The notes under the pieces: generated by a model
Database searches by the model: none
Seen by the model: the letters and a program-made list of their open reading frames with translations, nothing else
What the model was told of the DNA's origin: nothing
Position numbers and translations under genes: made by a program
Origin: Gracilariopsis chorda
Lineage: Eukaryota > Rhodophyta > Florideophyceae > Gracilariales > Gracilariaceae
Length of the DNA stretch: 64,000 nt
Assembly: GCA_003194525.1 (NCBI GenBank)
Contig: NBIV01000201.1
Span: 1-64,000 of the forward strand
Reading direction: 5' to 3'
Part shown: positions 1 through 10,724 of the stretch, in pieces
Position numbering within the stretch: position 1 is the first letter of the stretch
Layout of the letters: every line of letters begins with the position of its first letter

Positions 1-1851
1 ACGGAACTACGATCTTTTCTGGGACTAGCCGGATACTATCGAAGGTTCATCAGAAACTTTGCTGAGACCTCCGCCGTGCTTCACAGTGCTACCTCGGGGA
101 ATAAGAAGCTGAGTTGGACCGGAGAGATGCTAGAAGCTTTCCACGGTCTGAAGAAAAAGATGGCTGAGCCTCCGGTACTTTCATTTCCAAACTTCGAGCA
201 GTCTTTCATTGTGGAAACGGACGCCTCTAGTGTTTCACTCGGCGCAGTTCTCTCTCAGAAGAAGGAAGATGGGAAGATACATCCTCTGCAGTTTGCCAGT
301 CGTACTATGACCGCTGCGGAAAAGAACTACTCGGCATGGGAAAGAGAAGCATTGGCAGTTATCTTAGCTCTCAAGAAGTTCAGATTGTATCTACTCTCGT
401 CTGTTCCATTCAAGGTAATCACGGACCATATGGCTTTACGATATGCATTTCAGAAGCGCGATATACATGGACGCTTAGCTCGCTGGCTAGACTTTCTGGC
501 CGAGTTTGACTTTGAAATAGTGTATCGCGCAGGCAAGAAGAATGGCGCAGCAGATTATCTGTCAAGGATAGTTCACGGAGACGAGGTCGAGCCGTTAGAA
601 GATGAAGGCGACTTTGCTTGTATGGCTGTTGAGCCTGACGACTTCTCCGGTCTTGAACCATACTACGCAAACATTGTGTGTGGTCTGCCTACAGATGAGA
701 CTGATGCACGTATCCGCCAAGCAATCCGACAAAATGCGAAGAAATTTCTGGTCTGGGAAGGAAAATTGTTCAGAAGGATGGCAAACGCACTGCGAGTTGC
801 TCCTGTTATTGGTCGGCGACAGATCATTATCAAGTCATTTCATGATGAGATTGGACACTGGGATTTGAAGACTACAAGGAAGTTCATCACTGAGAGATAC
901 TGGTGGCCCACTATGCATGAAGATATCGGCAACTACGTCAAGAGTTGTGACGAATGCCAGAGACTCGCACCACTACCAAGGTATTACAGCAACCTTCAAA
1001 CTCCCATTTCCTCTCTCTTTGACGTCTTCTCGATTGATTTTGCAGGTCCTCTTCCGACTACCGAATCCGGAAACCGTTTCATTCTGGTTTGTGTTGAGCA
1101 TTTGACTGGGTGGCCACTTGCAGTAGCGACAAAATGGTCTACGTCACAGGAGGTCATAGACTTCGTGAGAAAAGAGATCATTGCCGTGTTTGGTTTCCCT
1201 CGTATCGTGGTGTCGGACAATGCTACATGCTTCACTTCTAAGTCGCTCGTCTCATTCATGGAGGACCATGGTATCAAATGGAAAACGGTCTTGGCGTACG
1301 CCCCCATGTCCAATGGCCGAGCTGAAAGGATGGTTGGTACTCTGAAAAGAGCAATAGGAAAGAAAGCTCTGGATAATCGTTCAAGTTGGGACGAACACCT
1401 GCCTTCGGTTCTGTACGGACACCGGCGCAGACATCTTCCCAGTGGAATCTCTCCGTTCGAGTTGCTTTACGGCGTGAAACCACGTATGACCTCCGATGAA
1501 GGTGGTGTCGTGGCACGAGTTGGGGACTCATCCGACCGGTTCCGCTCAGTGGAGCTGCTCGCATCAAGGAATCATAGAGCTAAACGATCTGCTCAGAGGC
1601 CTTTGAAGGAAGTCGATGCAGTCTCCATTACGAAGTTTGAAGTCGGTGATCTGGTCCTTGTGGCTCGTGGAAAGGCCCTGAACACTACCGTGAAATGGCT
1701 TGCTTTTTCCTCTAAGTACTTTGGCCCATGTCGTGTGGTGAGGGCTCACCATCCAAGGTACACGTTGGTTTCTCCACACAACCGGTACAGTCGCCATGGA
1801 ATACACGTCCGTCGTTTGAAGAAGTATATTGCGCGCCCGATGGAAGGTTAG
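1..1851 (+). CDS. Ty3/gypsy Pol C-terminal part (RT end, RNase H, integrase), 5' end outside window
   Basis: The frame is open from base 1 to a TAG at 1849-1851. It starts in the RT connection segment (SFLGLAGYYRRFI). RNase H follows with ETDAS and DHMALRYAF motifs. The integrase zinc domain HHCC is visible (GHWDLKTTRKFI, then CDEC near 940-960). The integrase core shows FSIDFAGPL, VVSDNATCF and NGRAERM, the expected D, D and E positions. A basic C-terminal tail ends in RRLKKYIARPMEG. This copy has no break in the visible part, unlike the second copy, which has a one-base deletion at the equivalent of base 1393. The protein would copy the element's RNA and insert the cDNA. Confidence 0.92.
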   Translation, partial: TELRSFLGLAGYYRRFIRNFAETSAVLHSATSGNKKLSWTGEMLEAFHGLKKKMAEPPVLSFPNFEQSFIVETDASSVSLGAVLSQKKEDGKIHPLQFASRTMTAAEKNYSAWEREALAVILALKKFRLYLLSSVPFKVITDHMALRYAFQKRDIHGRLARWLDFLAEFDFEIVYRAGKKNGAADYLSRIVHGDEVEPLEDEGDFACMAVEPDDFSGLEPYYANIVCGLPTDETDARIRQAIRQNAKKFLVWEGKLFRRMANALRVAPVIGRRQIIIKSFHDEIGHWDLKTTRKFITERYWWPTMHEDIGNYVKSCDECQRLAPLPRYYSNLQTPISSLFDVFSIDFAGPLPTTESGNRFILVCVEHLTGWPLAVATKWSTSQEVIDFVRKEIIAVFGFPRIVVSDNATCFTSKSLVSFMEDHGIKWKTVLAYAPMSNGRAERMVGTLKRAIGKKALDNRSSWDEHLPSVLYGHRRRHLPSGISPFELLYGVKPRMTSDEGGVVARVGDSSDRFRSVELLASRNHRAKRSAQRPLKEVDAVSITKFEVGDLVLVARGKALNTTVKWLAFSSKYFGPCRVVRAHHPRYTLVSPHNRYSRHGIHVRRLKKYIARPMEG

Positions 1852-1895
1852 GTTTTCAGGTTGCCGCGGCGTGGCAACCCTTGAGGTTAGGGTTG

Positions 1896-2958
1896 TGTCG
1901 GTCGCGAATGTTGCGGAATGTGCCAGACATTGTTGGAACACACGTGTAGAATGTTCCAGTAGTGTGTAGCACATTGCACGCTTTGTTGGCCCAGCAAAGA
2001 CTACAGTATGTTAGTGATGCTGGCGCAAATTGTCGCTTTATTATTGGTTCGTGTGCAGCTCCAGAGGTCTCTAGAAGCCAATGGAGTAACCTAGACGCAC
2101 ACATGAGTAACTAGCAAGTAGAAATGCGTATTTGGCTCGTTTGTAGTGCCTCTAAACACCATGAAAAGAGGTTCTGAGCTTCGGACCTCGGTCTGAACTC
2201 ACTTCAACAATCGACCAACATCTAAGCCCCACCCCCTATCAACCTTCAGCCGCTTCAACTATCATCAACAACCAGTGAGGCGTTCGCCACTGGATAAAGG
2301 GCTTCTAATGAGGCGTGTGTCGCTAGTTTTCCAATAGGGTGGGGAAGTACCGTCGCTAAGACCGGTTGAAGCGCCTTAGGCGTGGGTGGGAGACGGGTAG
2401 TGTCTACCAAAGGTGTTTTTGTCGTCTGTGAGCCTCACCGGAGCTTTGCTCGGATAACGGTGTCGGTCGAAAGACCTGGTGATTTCCGGACGGAAGTACT
2501 TGACGGGAAGCTATCCGCAGGGGACGTGCCGTGCAACCTTTCCTGCAAAGGGCCAGCTTGGGTATTGAGTGAAAGCATATCCCGCTGTTAGTAGCTCTCC
2601 TCGAGAAGCCCTGTAAGGATTGTATGCGCCTGCTTCTGGTTAGTGCAGAGGTATGTAGGCTGCAGAATCCACTTCACATCCGGAGTGTATGACCAGAAGC
2701 CGAGGGTCTGACCCTTAGTGATCCTTGACATAATTCTTGGGTTGCGCGCCGTTTCAACAAAGAAGTTGAGAAGTTTTATTTGGAGATTGAGCCTCTTGCT
2801 CTCCCTAGTGTTGTTTTATTTCATCGAGTGGGTTTAGTTCTTTTGATCCCACTGTTTTCAACTTGTTTTGGGGCTTTTAGCTACGAAGAGCACCCTTTTG
2901 GCTTTTATTATTACAGCTTTTTGGCCCCCTGCGTCACCGTCCCGTGACGGCACCCACA
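1896..2958 (+). repeat. Middle LTR of gypsy array (1063 bp)
   Basis: It begins TGTCGGTCGCGAA and ends CACCCACA. The ends were fixed by comparison with 7565-8626 and with the solo LTR at 44520-45583, which has a clean target duplication. It serves as 3' LTR of the partial unit and 5' LTR of the complete unit. The TATA box present in the sister LTR (TATAAAA) reads CATGAAA here at 2160-2166. The Gag start codon near the 3' end reads ACG (2947-2949) where both sister LTRs have ATG. Both changes would silence the downstream unit. Confidence 0.9.
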
Positions 2959-5900
2959 TGGTACTCTCAAGGAGTGAGCTCTTCTGACTCTAACGCTGCA
3001 TTTAGTTCTTATGACGGTTCTTCTATTGACGCCGTAAAGTTATTCTTTTACTTTGAGAATGTTGCGATGAGAGGAAGGACTGACGAGGACATGGCACTTG
3101 AGTTGCTTGGTTTCCTTGAGAACAAAGCCTTTGAGTTCTACTATGATTCTTATGCTGTTAATGGTTCACTTTCGGAAGAAGCAAAGGACTACCGCTCCGT
3201 TAAGCAAGCTTTCATCGATCGTTTTGGAAAAGCCGAGGAGCCTGAGGAAGATATAAGCCTTACAATTTCTGCTAAATTGGATTATGCAGACTTGGTTAGT
3301 TCCTTGACCTATATGGACAACCTCTTCTTAAAGGTAGGATTCAACGCTAAGGCTAAGTTTGGTCTTTTGAAGAAAGCTGTAATGGAATACGCTGATCTAG
3401 CCCAGTTCGTTGTTTTCCGTGGCGCTGATGATTATGATGAGTTGAAGGTTCAAGTGAAAGCCTTCGATGCTGCCCGGAAAGCAATGGAGAACTACGTTTC
3501 ATTAAGTATCCCACCTAAGCGTATTGTCCAAAACCACAGGTCTTCTGAAGAAACTATCTCTCATGCTTTGGAGTCTAAGGTCGACAAACTCTCTGAGCAG
3601 TTTGCTGAGCTGTCATTAATGGTTAAGAAGACACAGACGGAGCGTCGAGACTACGAAAAGGTTTGTTCATACTGCAAGAAGCCCAGACATTATGCCTCAC
3701 AATGTGACTCTAATCCGCACCGAGATACGCGATGCCCGTGTTGTGGGAAAATTGGACACTCAGAGATCACTTGTTGGCGAAGAATCCGACCCAAAGAGAC
3801 CCGCAAAGTATGGGATGCCAATGAGGAATCTAAAGAGTCAGCATCTAATCTTCAGAAAGGATCCGACCCCGTATCAATTGTCACCGAAAACGCCGGGAAT
3901 GCTGATGTAGTCACCACAACCAAGAGAAGTGCTGACGGTGAAGCGTTGCCCAAACAGCGCCGTTCAGACGGTGGTGCACCCATCCCGCTTTTGCTCAATC
4001 CAACAAGATACGAAGAGAGAGTTCGGAGACCTAAGGTTCATGAACAGAAAGTCAAGAAGCCGAAACAGAGGAAGTCGAAGAAACAGAGTCTTCAAGACCA
4101 TGCAAGCAAATATAACGTTCTCACTGAGCTCGCGAATGCATCTTCCGGACTAACCTTTGGACAACTTATCAGAGGAGACGCAGATGATGCGAAGAAAGAG
4201 ATTCGTAAGCTCATCGGTCGCAAAAGCAAAGTTCGACGCCCTTTTGTTGGGCCAGTCGGTAAGCAGCCTAGAAGTCTTAAGGCGGTCCCCGTTATGATAT
4301 ATGGGACTGAGACTGAAGCTTTGCTCGACTCGGGAGCTGTTCCAAACCTTATGTCAACCAAGCTGTGTGACAGGCTAGCACTGGAACCCAAGCATACGAC
4401 GAAGAAGATAACTGTTGCCAATGGACAGAGCGCCGTGTGCAGAGGAATACTATACGATATCCCTATATCCTTCAGGGGCGTCTCCGTTCCATTAGACTTT
4501 CTTGTTATTGATGGTTCGCCATTCGACATCATTGTGGGTTGTCCAACACTTGAATCGTTACAAGCCTGCCTTGACCTCGGAAATCAGCACTTGAAGATGA
4601 ATATTGATGGAAAAAGAGTAACACTTGGCTTTGACTATGCTCGCGTCGAGATTTCAGACGAAGAGGGTTTCCAGACGGATAGCGACGACTTCACTTCAGA
4701 TTCTGACGCCGCTATTGACTCTGATACTGCTTCTGAAAATGACGAACAACTCGTGGTTGCTCTAACAGAAAAGAACCATGGCGAGACTCCCGAAATGATC
4801 CCGCAATTGGACATCACTACCGATGAGAAGCACGAGAAGTTACTCTTTTCAAAACTCTCGCACATTTCAGAGGATGAAAGAGACGACTTGGTTTCTTGTC
4901 TGAAGGACTCCAATGTAATCACTTGGTCATTGAAAAACTTACGCCAAGCCGATGTGCCTGTTTCTCACTCTTTCGAGTTGACAGTTGACAAACCAATCTA
5001 CTTCAGAGCCAGGGGGATGTCGCCGAAGCACAACGAGTTCGTACGCAAGGAGATTGATCTTCTTCTCGAATCTGGTATCACTACCCCTTCAGCCTCTGCT
5101 TGGTGGTTTCCAATTGTCATTGCCTCGAAGAAAGATGGAAGCGCAAGGTTTTGTGTCGATTACAGAGAGCTGAACAGAGTCATGAAAGCTGACCGCTGGC
5201 CTTTGCCACGCATGGAAGAGATCTTTGACGAACTTGGAGGTTGCTGTGTCTTCACTACGCTCGACCTGTTCTCTGGATACTAGCAAGTCAAGATGTCTGA
5301 GGATTGCAAAGAGATGACGACTTTTGTGTGCAGATACGGAAGTTTCATGTTCGAAGTCATGCCATTTGGTCTCATGAATGCCCCTTCCACCTTTCAACGG
5401 ATGATGGATCATGTGCTAAGAGGACTTCCATTCGTTCCGGTTTACATTGATGACGTTGTCATATTCTCAAGAAGCCTCAGAGAGCACGTGATTCACTTGA
5501 AGGCTGTGATTGGTCGGATTGCGAAGCATGGATTGAAGCTCAAACTGTCCAAATGTTTCTTTGCACTATCGGAGGTGTCTCTTCTAGGCCATGTCATCAA
5601 CGGAGATGAAGTGCACGTGGACCAGGAGAAGATTGCTAAGATCCAGGATGCCCCAATTCCTGCCACCACTACGGAACTACGATCTTTTCTGGGACTAGCC
5701 GGATACTATCGAAGGTTCATCAGAAACTTTGCTGAGACCTCCGCCGTGCTTCACAGTGCTACCTCGGGGAATAAGAAGCTGAGTTGGACCGGAGAGATGC
5801 TAGAAGCTTTCCACGGTCTGAAGAAAAAGATGGCTGAGCCTCCGGTACTTTCATTTCCAAACTTCGAGCAGTCTTTCATTGTGGAAACGGACGCCTCTAG

Positions 5901-7520
5901 TGTTTCACTCGGCGCAGTTCTCTCTCAGAAGAAGGAAGATGGGAAGATACATCCTCTGCAGTTTGCCAGTCGTACTATGACCGCTGCGGAAAAGAACTAC
6001 TCGGCATGGGAAAGAGAAGCATTGGCAGTTATCTTAGCTCTCAAGAAGTTCAGATTGTATCTACTCTCGTCTGTTCCATTCAAGGTAATCACGGACCATA
6101 TGGCTTTACGATATGCATTTCAGAAGCGCGATATACATGGACGCTTAGCTCGCTGGCTAGACTTTCTGGCCGAGTTTGACTTTGAAATAGTGTATCGCGC
6201 AGGCAAGAAGAATGGCGCAGCAGATTATCTGTCAAGGATAGTTCACGGAGACGAGGTCGAGCCGTTAGAAGATGAAGGCGACTTTGCTTGTATGGCTGTT
6301 GAGCCTGACGACTTCTCCGGTCTTGAACCATACTACGCAAGCATTGTGTGTGGTCTGCCTACAGATGAGACTGATGCACGTATCCGCCAAGCAATCCGAC
6401 AAAATGCGAAGAAATTTCTGGTCTGGGAAGGAAAATTGTTCAGAAGGATGGCAAACGCACTGCGAGTTGCTCCTGTTATTGGTCGGCGACAGATCATTAT
6501 CAAGTCATTTCATGATGAGATTGGACACTGGGATTTGAAGACTACAAGGAAGTTCATCACTGAGAGATACTGGTGGCCCACTATGCATGAAGATATCGGC
6601 AACTACGTCAAGAGTTGTGACGAATGCCAGAGACTCGCACCACTACCAAGGTATTACAGCAACCTTCAAACTCCCATTTCCTCTCTCTTTGACGTCTTCT
6701 CGATTGATTTTGCAGGTCCTCTTCCGACTACCGAATCCGGAAACCGTTTCATTCTGGTTTGTGTTGAGCATTTGACTGGGTGGCCACTTGCAGTAGCGAC
6801 AAAATGGTCTACGTCACAGGAGGTCATAGACTTCGTGAGAAAAGAGATCATTGCCGTGTTTGGTTTCCTTCGTATCGTGGTGTCGGACAATGCTACATGC
6901 TTCACTTCTAAGTCGCTCGTCTCATTCATGGAGGACCATGGTATCAAATGGAAAACGGTCTTGGCGTACGCCCCCATGTCCAATGGCCGAGCTGAAAGGA
7001 TGGTTGGTACTCTGAAAAGAGCAATAGGAAAGAAAGCTCTGGATAATCGTTCAAGTTGGGACGACACCTGCCTTCGGTTCTGTACGGACACCGGCGCAGA
7101 CATCTTCCCAGTGGAATCTCTCCGTTCGAGTTGCTTTACGGCGTGAAACCACGTATGACCTCCGATGAAGGTGGTGTCGTGGCACGAGTTGGGGACTCAT
7201 CCGACCGATTCCGCTCAGTGGAGCTGCTCGCATCAAGGAATCATAGAGCTAAACGATCTGCTCAGAGGCCTTTGAAGGAAGTCGATGCAGTCTCCATTAC
7301 GAAGTTTGAAGTCGGTGATCTGGTCCTTGTGGCTCGTGGAAAGGCCCTGAACACTACCGTGAAATGGCTTGCTTTTTCCTCTAAGTACTTTGGCCCATGT
7401 CGTGTGGTGAGGGCTCACCATCCAAGGTACACGTTGGTTTCTCCACACAACCGGTACAGTCGCCATGGAATACACGTCCGTCGTTTGAAGAAGTATATTG
7501 CGCGCCCGATGGAAGGTTAG
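2947..7520 (+). pseudogene. Ty3/gypsy Gag-Pol polyprotein, broken
   Basis: One long frame carries Gag, protease, RT, RNase H and integrase. Gag ends with two CCHC knuckles (CSYCKKPRHYASQC near 3664 and CPCCGKIGHSEITC near 3736). The protease has LLDSGAV near 4321. RT has FCVDYRELN near 5150 and YIDD at about 5446. Integrase has HHCC and DDE residues. Three lesions are visible. The ancestral start in the LTR end is ACG at 2947, and the first in-frame ATG is only at 3067. A TAG at 5281-5283 stands where RT normally has the W of FSGYWQ. A one-base deletion near 7063 (compare 1393) shifts the integrase tail, which stays readable at 7056-7520. The unit cannot make a full product as it stands. Confidence 0.92.
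2959..2976 (+). other. Primer-binding site of the gypsy element
   Basis: TGG follows the LTR immediately (TGGTACTCTCAAGGAG), as expected for pairing with a tRNA 3' CCA end. The primer tRNA was not identified. The same bases also encode the start of Gag if translation begins in the LTR. No convincing polypurine tract lies before the LTR at 1896; the only candidate is the weak stretch near 1881-1893. Confidence 0.6.
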
Positions 7521-7564
7521 GTTTTCAGGTTGCCGCGGCGTGGCAACCCTTGAGGTTAGGGTTG

Positions 7565-8626
7565 TGTCGGTCGCGAATGTTGCGGAATGTGCCAGACATT
7601 GCTGGAACACACGTGTAGAATGTTCCAGTAGTGTGTAGCACATTGCACGCTTTGTTGGCCCAGCAAAGACTACAGTATGTTAGTGATGCTGGCGCAAATT
7701 GTCGCTTTATTATTGGTTCGTGTGCAGCTCCAGAGGTCTCTAGAAGCCAATGCAGTAACCTAGACGCACACATGAGTAACTAGCAAGTAGAAATGCGTAT
7801 TTGGCTCGTTTGTAGTGCCTCTGAACACTATAAAAAGAGGTTCTGAGCTTCGGACTTCGGTCTAAACTCACTTCAACAATCGACCAACATCTAAGCCCCA
7901 CCCCTATCAACCTTCAGCCGCTTCAACTATCATCAACAACCAGTGAGGCGTTCGCCACTGGATAAAGGGCTTCTAATGAGGCGTGTGTCGCTAGTTTTCC
8001 AATAGGGTGGGGAAGTACCGTCGCTAAGACCGGTTGAAGCGCCTTAGGCGTGGGCGGGAGACGGGTAGTGTGTACCAAAGGTGTTTTTGTCGTCTGTGAG
8101 CCTCACCGGAGCTTTGCTCGGATAACTTTGTCGGTCGAAAGACCTGGTGATTTCCGGACGGAAGTACTTGACGGGAAGCTATCCGCAGGGGACGTGCCGT
8201 GCAACCTTTCCTGCAAAGGGCCAGCTTGGGTATAGAGTGAAAGCATATCCTGCTGTTAGTAGCTCTCCTCGAGAAGCCCTGTAAGGATTGTATGCGCCTG
8301 CTTCTGGTTAGTGCAGAGGTAGGTAGGCTGCAGAATCCACTTCACATCCGGAGTGTATGACCAGAAGCCGAGGGTCTGACCCTTAGTGATCCTTGACATA
8401 ATTCTTGGGTTACGCGCCGTTTCAACAAAGAAGTTGAGAAGTTTTATTTGGGGATTGAGCCTCTTACTCTCCCTAGTGTTGTTTTATTTCATCGAGTGGG
8501 TTTAGTTCTTTTGATCCCACTGTTTTCAACTTGTTTTGGGGCTTTTAGCTACGAAGAGCACCCTTTTGGCTTTTATTATTACAGCTTTTTGGCCCCCTGC
8601 GTCACCGTCCGGTGATGGCGCCCACA
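7565..8626 (+). repeat. 3' LTR of gypsy array (1062 bp)
   Basis: It begins TGTCGGTCGCG and ends ATGGCGCCCACA. It matches the middle LTR over its whole length with about twenty scattered substitutions. It keeps TATAAAA at 7829-7835 and the ATG at 8615-8617 that would start Gag. A following host-like gene begins 276 bases beyond the LTR end, so this LTR could influence its transcription. Confidence 0.9.
7829..7835 (+). promoter_or_regulatory. LTR TATA box
   Basis: TATAAAA lies in the same relative position as TATAAAA of the solo LTR (45315-45321, minus strand). The conservation in two diverged LTRs supports a promoter role. The middle LTR has CATGAAA here. Confidence 0.65.
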
Positions 8627-8902
8627 CATTTGTACTGTACTGTTCCTACCAGTGAATAGCATGTGCGCTTCATTTATGCTTACAGGTCGCCTCCAACGCA
8701 TGACACCGTAACCACTGAGCTTCTCTGCACGCAAACCAATGGTTCATCCTCTAATTTTGTATTTATAGCAAACGTTCGCACGACCTGCCCGACGTTCGCA
8801 TCAGCCCTCCTCCTCGTCTTTCCGCACTCGCACTCCCGAATCTGTTCGCTCCTTGTTCGCTTCCCACTCCTGAGTCACGTACACGCTCACCAACGGCCAA
8901 TC
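8627..8902 (+). promoter_or_regulatory. Upstream region of the methyltransferase gene
   Basis: This stretch separates the gypsy LTR from the first plausible start codon. It is rich in C and T towards the gene. It stays open in the gene's frame back to 8663 without an ATG, so it may be leader rather than coding. No clear TATA box was seen. Confidence 0.4.
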
Positions 8903-9595
8903 ATGCATCCACCATCTGCCGAGGGGCACGTGAAGGCCACAGATGTCTTTGTCTCATGCAGTTTCGGCAAGCAGGCAGTCACCAAGATGTCCACGAAGGA
9001 TAAGCAAAAAGTCTATGCTCAATGGTCCGAAACATACGAGCAGGACAGTCTTGACAATGACTATGTCGCATGGCCAATCTGCGCTGAAAAGATCTTCGCC
9101 GTAATGTCCAACATGGCCTCCGAAGAAAACTTATCGCGGCCCTTCAAACTTGAGGATGTCGGTTGTGGTACAGGATACCTGGGTACCCTCGTTTCGGACC
9201 CACTCAAATCCACCGATATCTCAGCGTTCTTAGTAGGTGTCGACTTCAGTAGCGAAATGCTGGAAAAAGCTCGCAACAAGAAGTGTTATGACAAGCTGAT
9301 TGTGGCAGACATAAACCATCCTTTGCCAACAGAGGCCCGTGCTATGGATATCGCAGTTGCCATGGGTGTATTTGTTGAGGGCCATTGTGATGCTTCTGCA
9401 CTTCCGAATGTGCTTGCCTGTCTGCGTAAGAACGGAATCGCCCTCATTAATATTCGATCAACTACTATTGTCAAGTTTGAGCAAGAGTACCTTCAGGCTG
9501 TAGCGGATTCGAAATGCGAAATTGTCCAACGCGATGAGCAGATGTATTTCGGTCCGGCAAAGGCACAATATTGGACACTGAGGAAAACTGTGTGA
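8903..9595 (+). CDS. SAM-dependent methyltransferase, METTL27/WBSCR27-like
   Basis: The 230-residue product has a class I methyltransferase fold signature. Motif I is EDVGCGTG (residues 84-91), followed by an acidic-loop motif GVDFS (112-116), then ADINHPLP, and AVAMGVFVEGH where the METTL27 family has a comparable segment. The N-terminal KVYAQWSETYEQD also matches that family, whose members are about 245 residues. The substrate of the family is not established. The first in-frame ATG is 8903; a second at 8987 (MSTKDKQ) would start closer to the conserved domain. The frame is intact and intronless, which contrasts with its surroundings and suggests a live host gene. It lies just downstream of a gypsy LTR. 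Confidence 0.8.
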   Translation: MHPPSAEGHVKATDVFVSCSFGKQAVTKMSTKDKQKVYAQWSETYEQDSLDNDYVAWPICAEKIFAVMSNMASEENLSRPFKLEDVGCGTGYLGTLVSDPLKSTDISAFLVGVDFSSEMLEKARNKKCYDKLIVADINHPLPTEARAMDIAVAMGVFVEGHCDASALPNVLACLRKNGIALINIRSTTIVKFEQEYLQAVADSKCEIVQRDEQMYFGPAKAQYWTLRKTV

Positions 9596-9759
9596 GTTCT
9601 TTTTGACACTTTGCACTCATCGTCTCTAGCCAAGTGTTTCGAGTGTGTTATTATTAGTTGTACGCACTGCAAAAGCTTTTGCAGCACTACGGCAGAAAAA
9701 TATTTCTTTACTTCTACTCGAGCTGCGGTAAAAGTGAAAATATGTTCGACATTGCTGCT

Positions 9760-9838
9760 GTGAGACGACTGGGCTACAAAAGTGTCCGGCCAGACACTGA
9801 TGCAAGCTTGTCCAGCGATACTTGTAGTGAGCTTCCAC
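9760..9838 (+). repeat. 79-bp direct repeat, copy 1
   Basis: It runs from GTGAGACGACTGGGC to GAGCTTCCAC and matches 10124-10202 with three substitutions. A third, partial copy of the last 18 bases is at 9876-9893. Confidence 0.9.
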
Positions 9839-10123
9839 GAGCGTAGGTGGAACCGAGTTTGAATGAACGACTCAGCTTGTAGTGAGCTCCCACACTCCCC
9901 GGTCAAACTCGGTGGAGCCGAAGCGAAGCGTATGTAACGTTTTGACGACGTGTTGTGTAGATGTGTAGATATGTAGATGTGTAGGTGTGATTGTAGTGTA
10001 GACGTGTAAAACTCCCCGGTGCTCGGTGTGACCTTGTGCGACGGAAAGTGTGGAGCAGAGACAATGGCGACTGGTGAGAATCGAACTGTGTACCACAGCG
10101 GCAGCGATGAGGGCCCATAACCT

Positions 10124-10202
10124 GTGAGACGACTGGGCTACAAAAGTGTCCGGCCAGACAATGATGCGAGCTTGTCCAGCGATACTTGTAGTGAGCTCCC
10201 AC
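10124..10202 (+). repeat. 79-bp direct repeat, copy 2
   Basis: It is the same length as copy 1 and in the same orientation, 364 bases downstream. The sequence just before it resembles the anticodon arm of initiator tRNA, but it does not fold as a tRNA. Confidence 0.9.
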
Positions 10203-10724
10203 AGATGCAAACACAAGCATCGTATATGTATAGACGTTAGCCATCCGTCCTTCACTCTGTTTTTTTATGCTGTGCCGGACATCAAAGAATGTGTGGAATC
10301 TATTTTCCACGCGCTGAACCCTTTTGAACCTAACCGCTTATGTATAGAAATAGTTTACATAAGCAGAGCACTTCATTGGCCACATTGATTTCACAGTAGT
10401 ACTCAGTAAGGAAAAGGCCTTGAGCCTGCCAAGTGGCATAAGCTCTTGCTTATGTCTACAAATTGTACACATAGGCAAAGAATGACAATTGAGCATATGT
10501 TGACCTTTACCCTAATCTCCGTCAATGGTCTTTGTTCTCATAGCGCACAATTTGGCTTGGTACGGAGGTAATGTGCACGGCTTCGGTTAGTTGCACACGA
10601 GATGCACATCTGAAACCTTTCTCGAGTTGAACAGCACGGGCAATGAAAATGAAACCGCCAAAACCCCCGGCCAGTTCCCATTGCTCTGCTTCACTTCGTT
10701 ATCCTTTATGTCTCTACCATTGAC

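Larger units (their letters stand above)
1..8626 (+). mobile_element. Ty3/gypsy tandem array: partial internal, LTR, internal, LTR
   Basis: Bases 1-1851 repeat at 5671-7520, so two copies of one internal region sit head to tail and share the LTR at 1896-2958. A second LTR closes the array at 7565-8626. The first unit is cut by the window edge. In the overlapping internal region I counted only a handful of differences (near 672, 1198, 1393 and 1537). The two LTRs differ at roughly twenty sites. Such an array normally arises by unequal recombination between LTRs. Five bases after the array (CATTT, 8627-8631) would be the right target duplication, but the left partner is outside the window. Confidence 0.9.
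9596..10724. other. Intergenic region, no gene seen
   Basis: It contains the 79-bp repeat pair listed separately. A GTGTAGAT-rich simple repeat lies at about 9955-10008. No frame of convincing composition was found. Confidence 0.6.

Noticed and set aside
7056-7520. Separate 154-residue gene after the integrase
   Set aside because: It is the integrase C-terminus of the same polyprotein displaced by a one-base deletion, as the first copy shows.
10050-10130. Initiator tRNA-Met-like string (GGGCCCATAACC) and a nearby reversed TTCGA-type loop
   Set aside because: The anticodon stem pairs at only about three positions and there is no matching T arm or acceptor stem downstream, so no tRNA gene can be supported.
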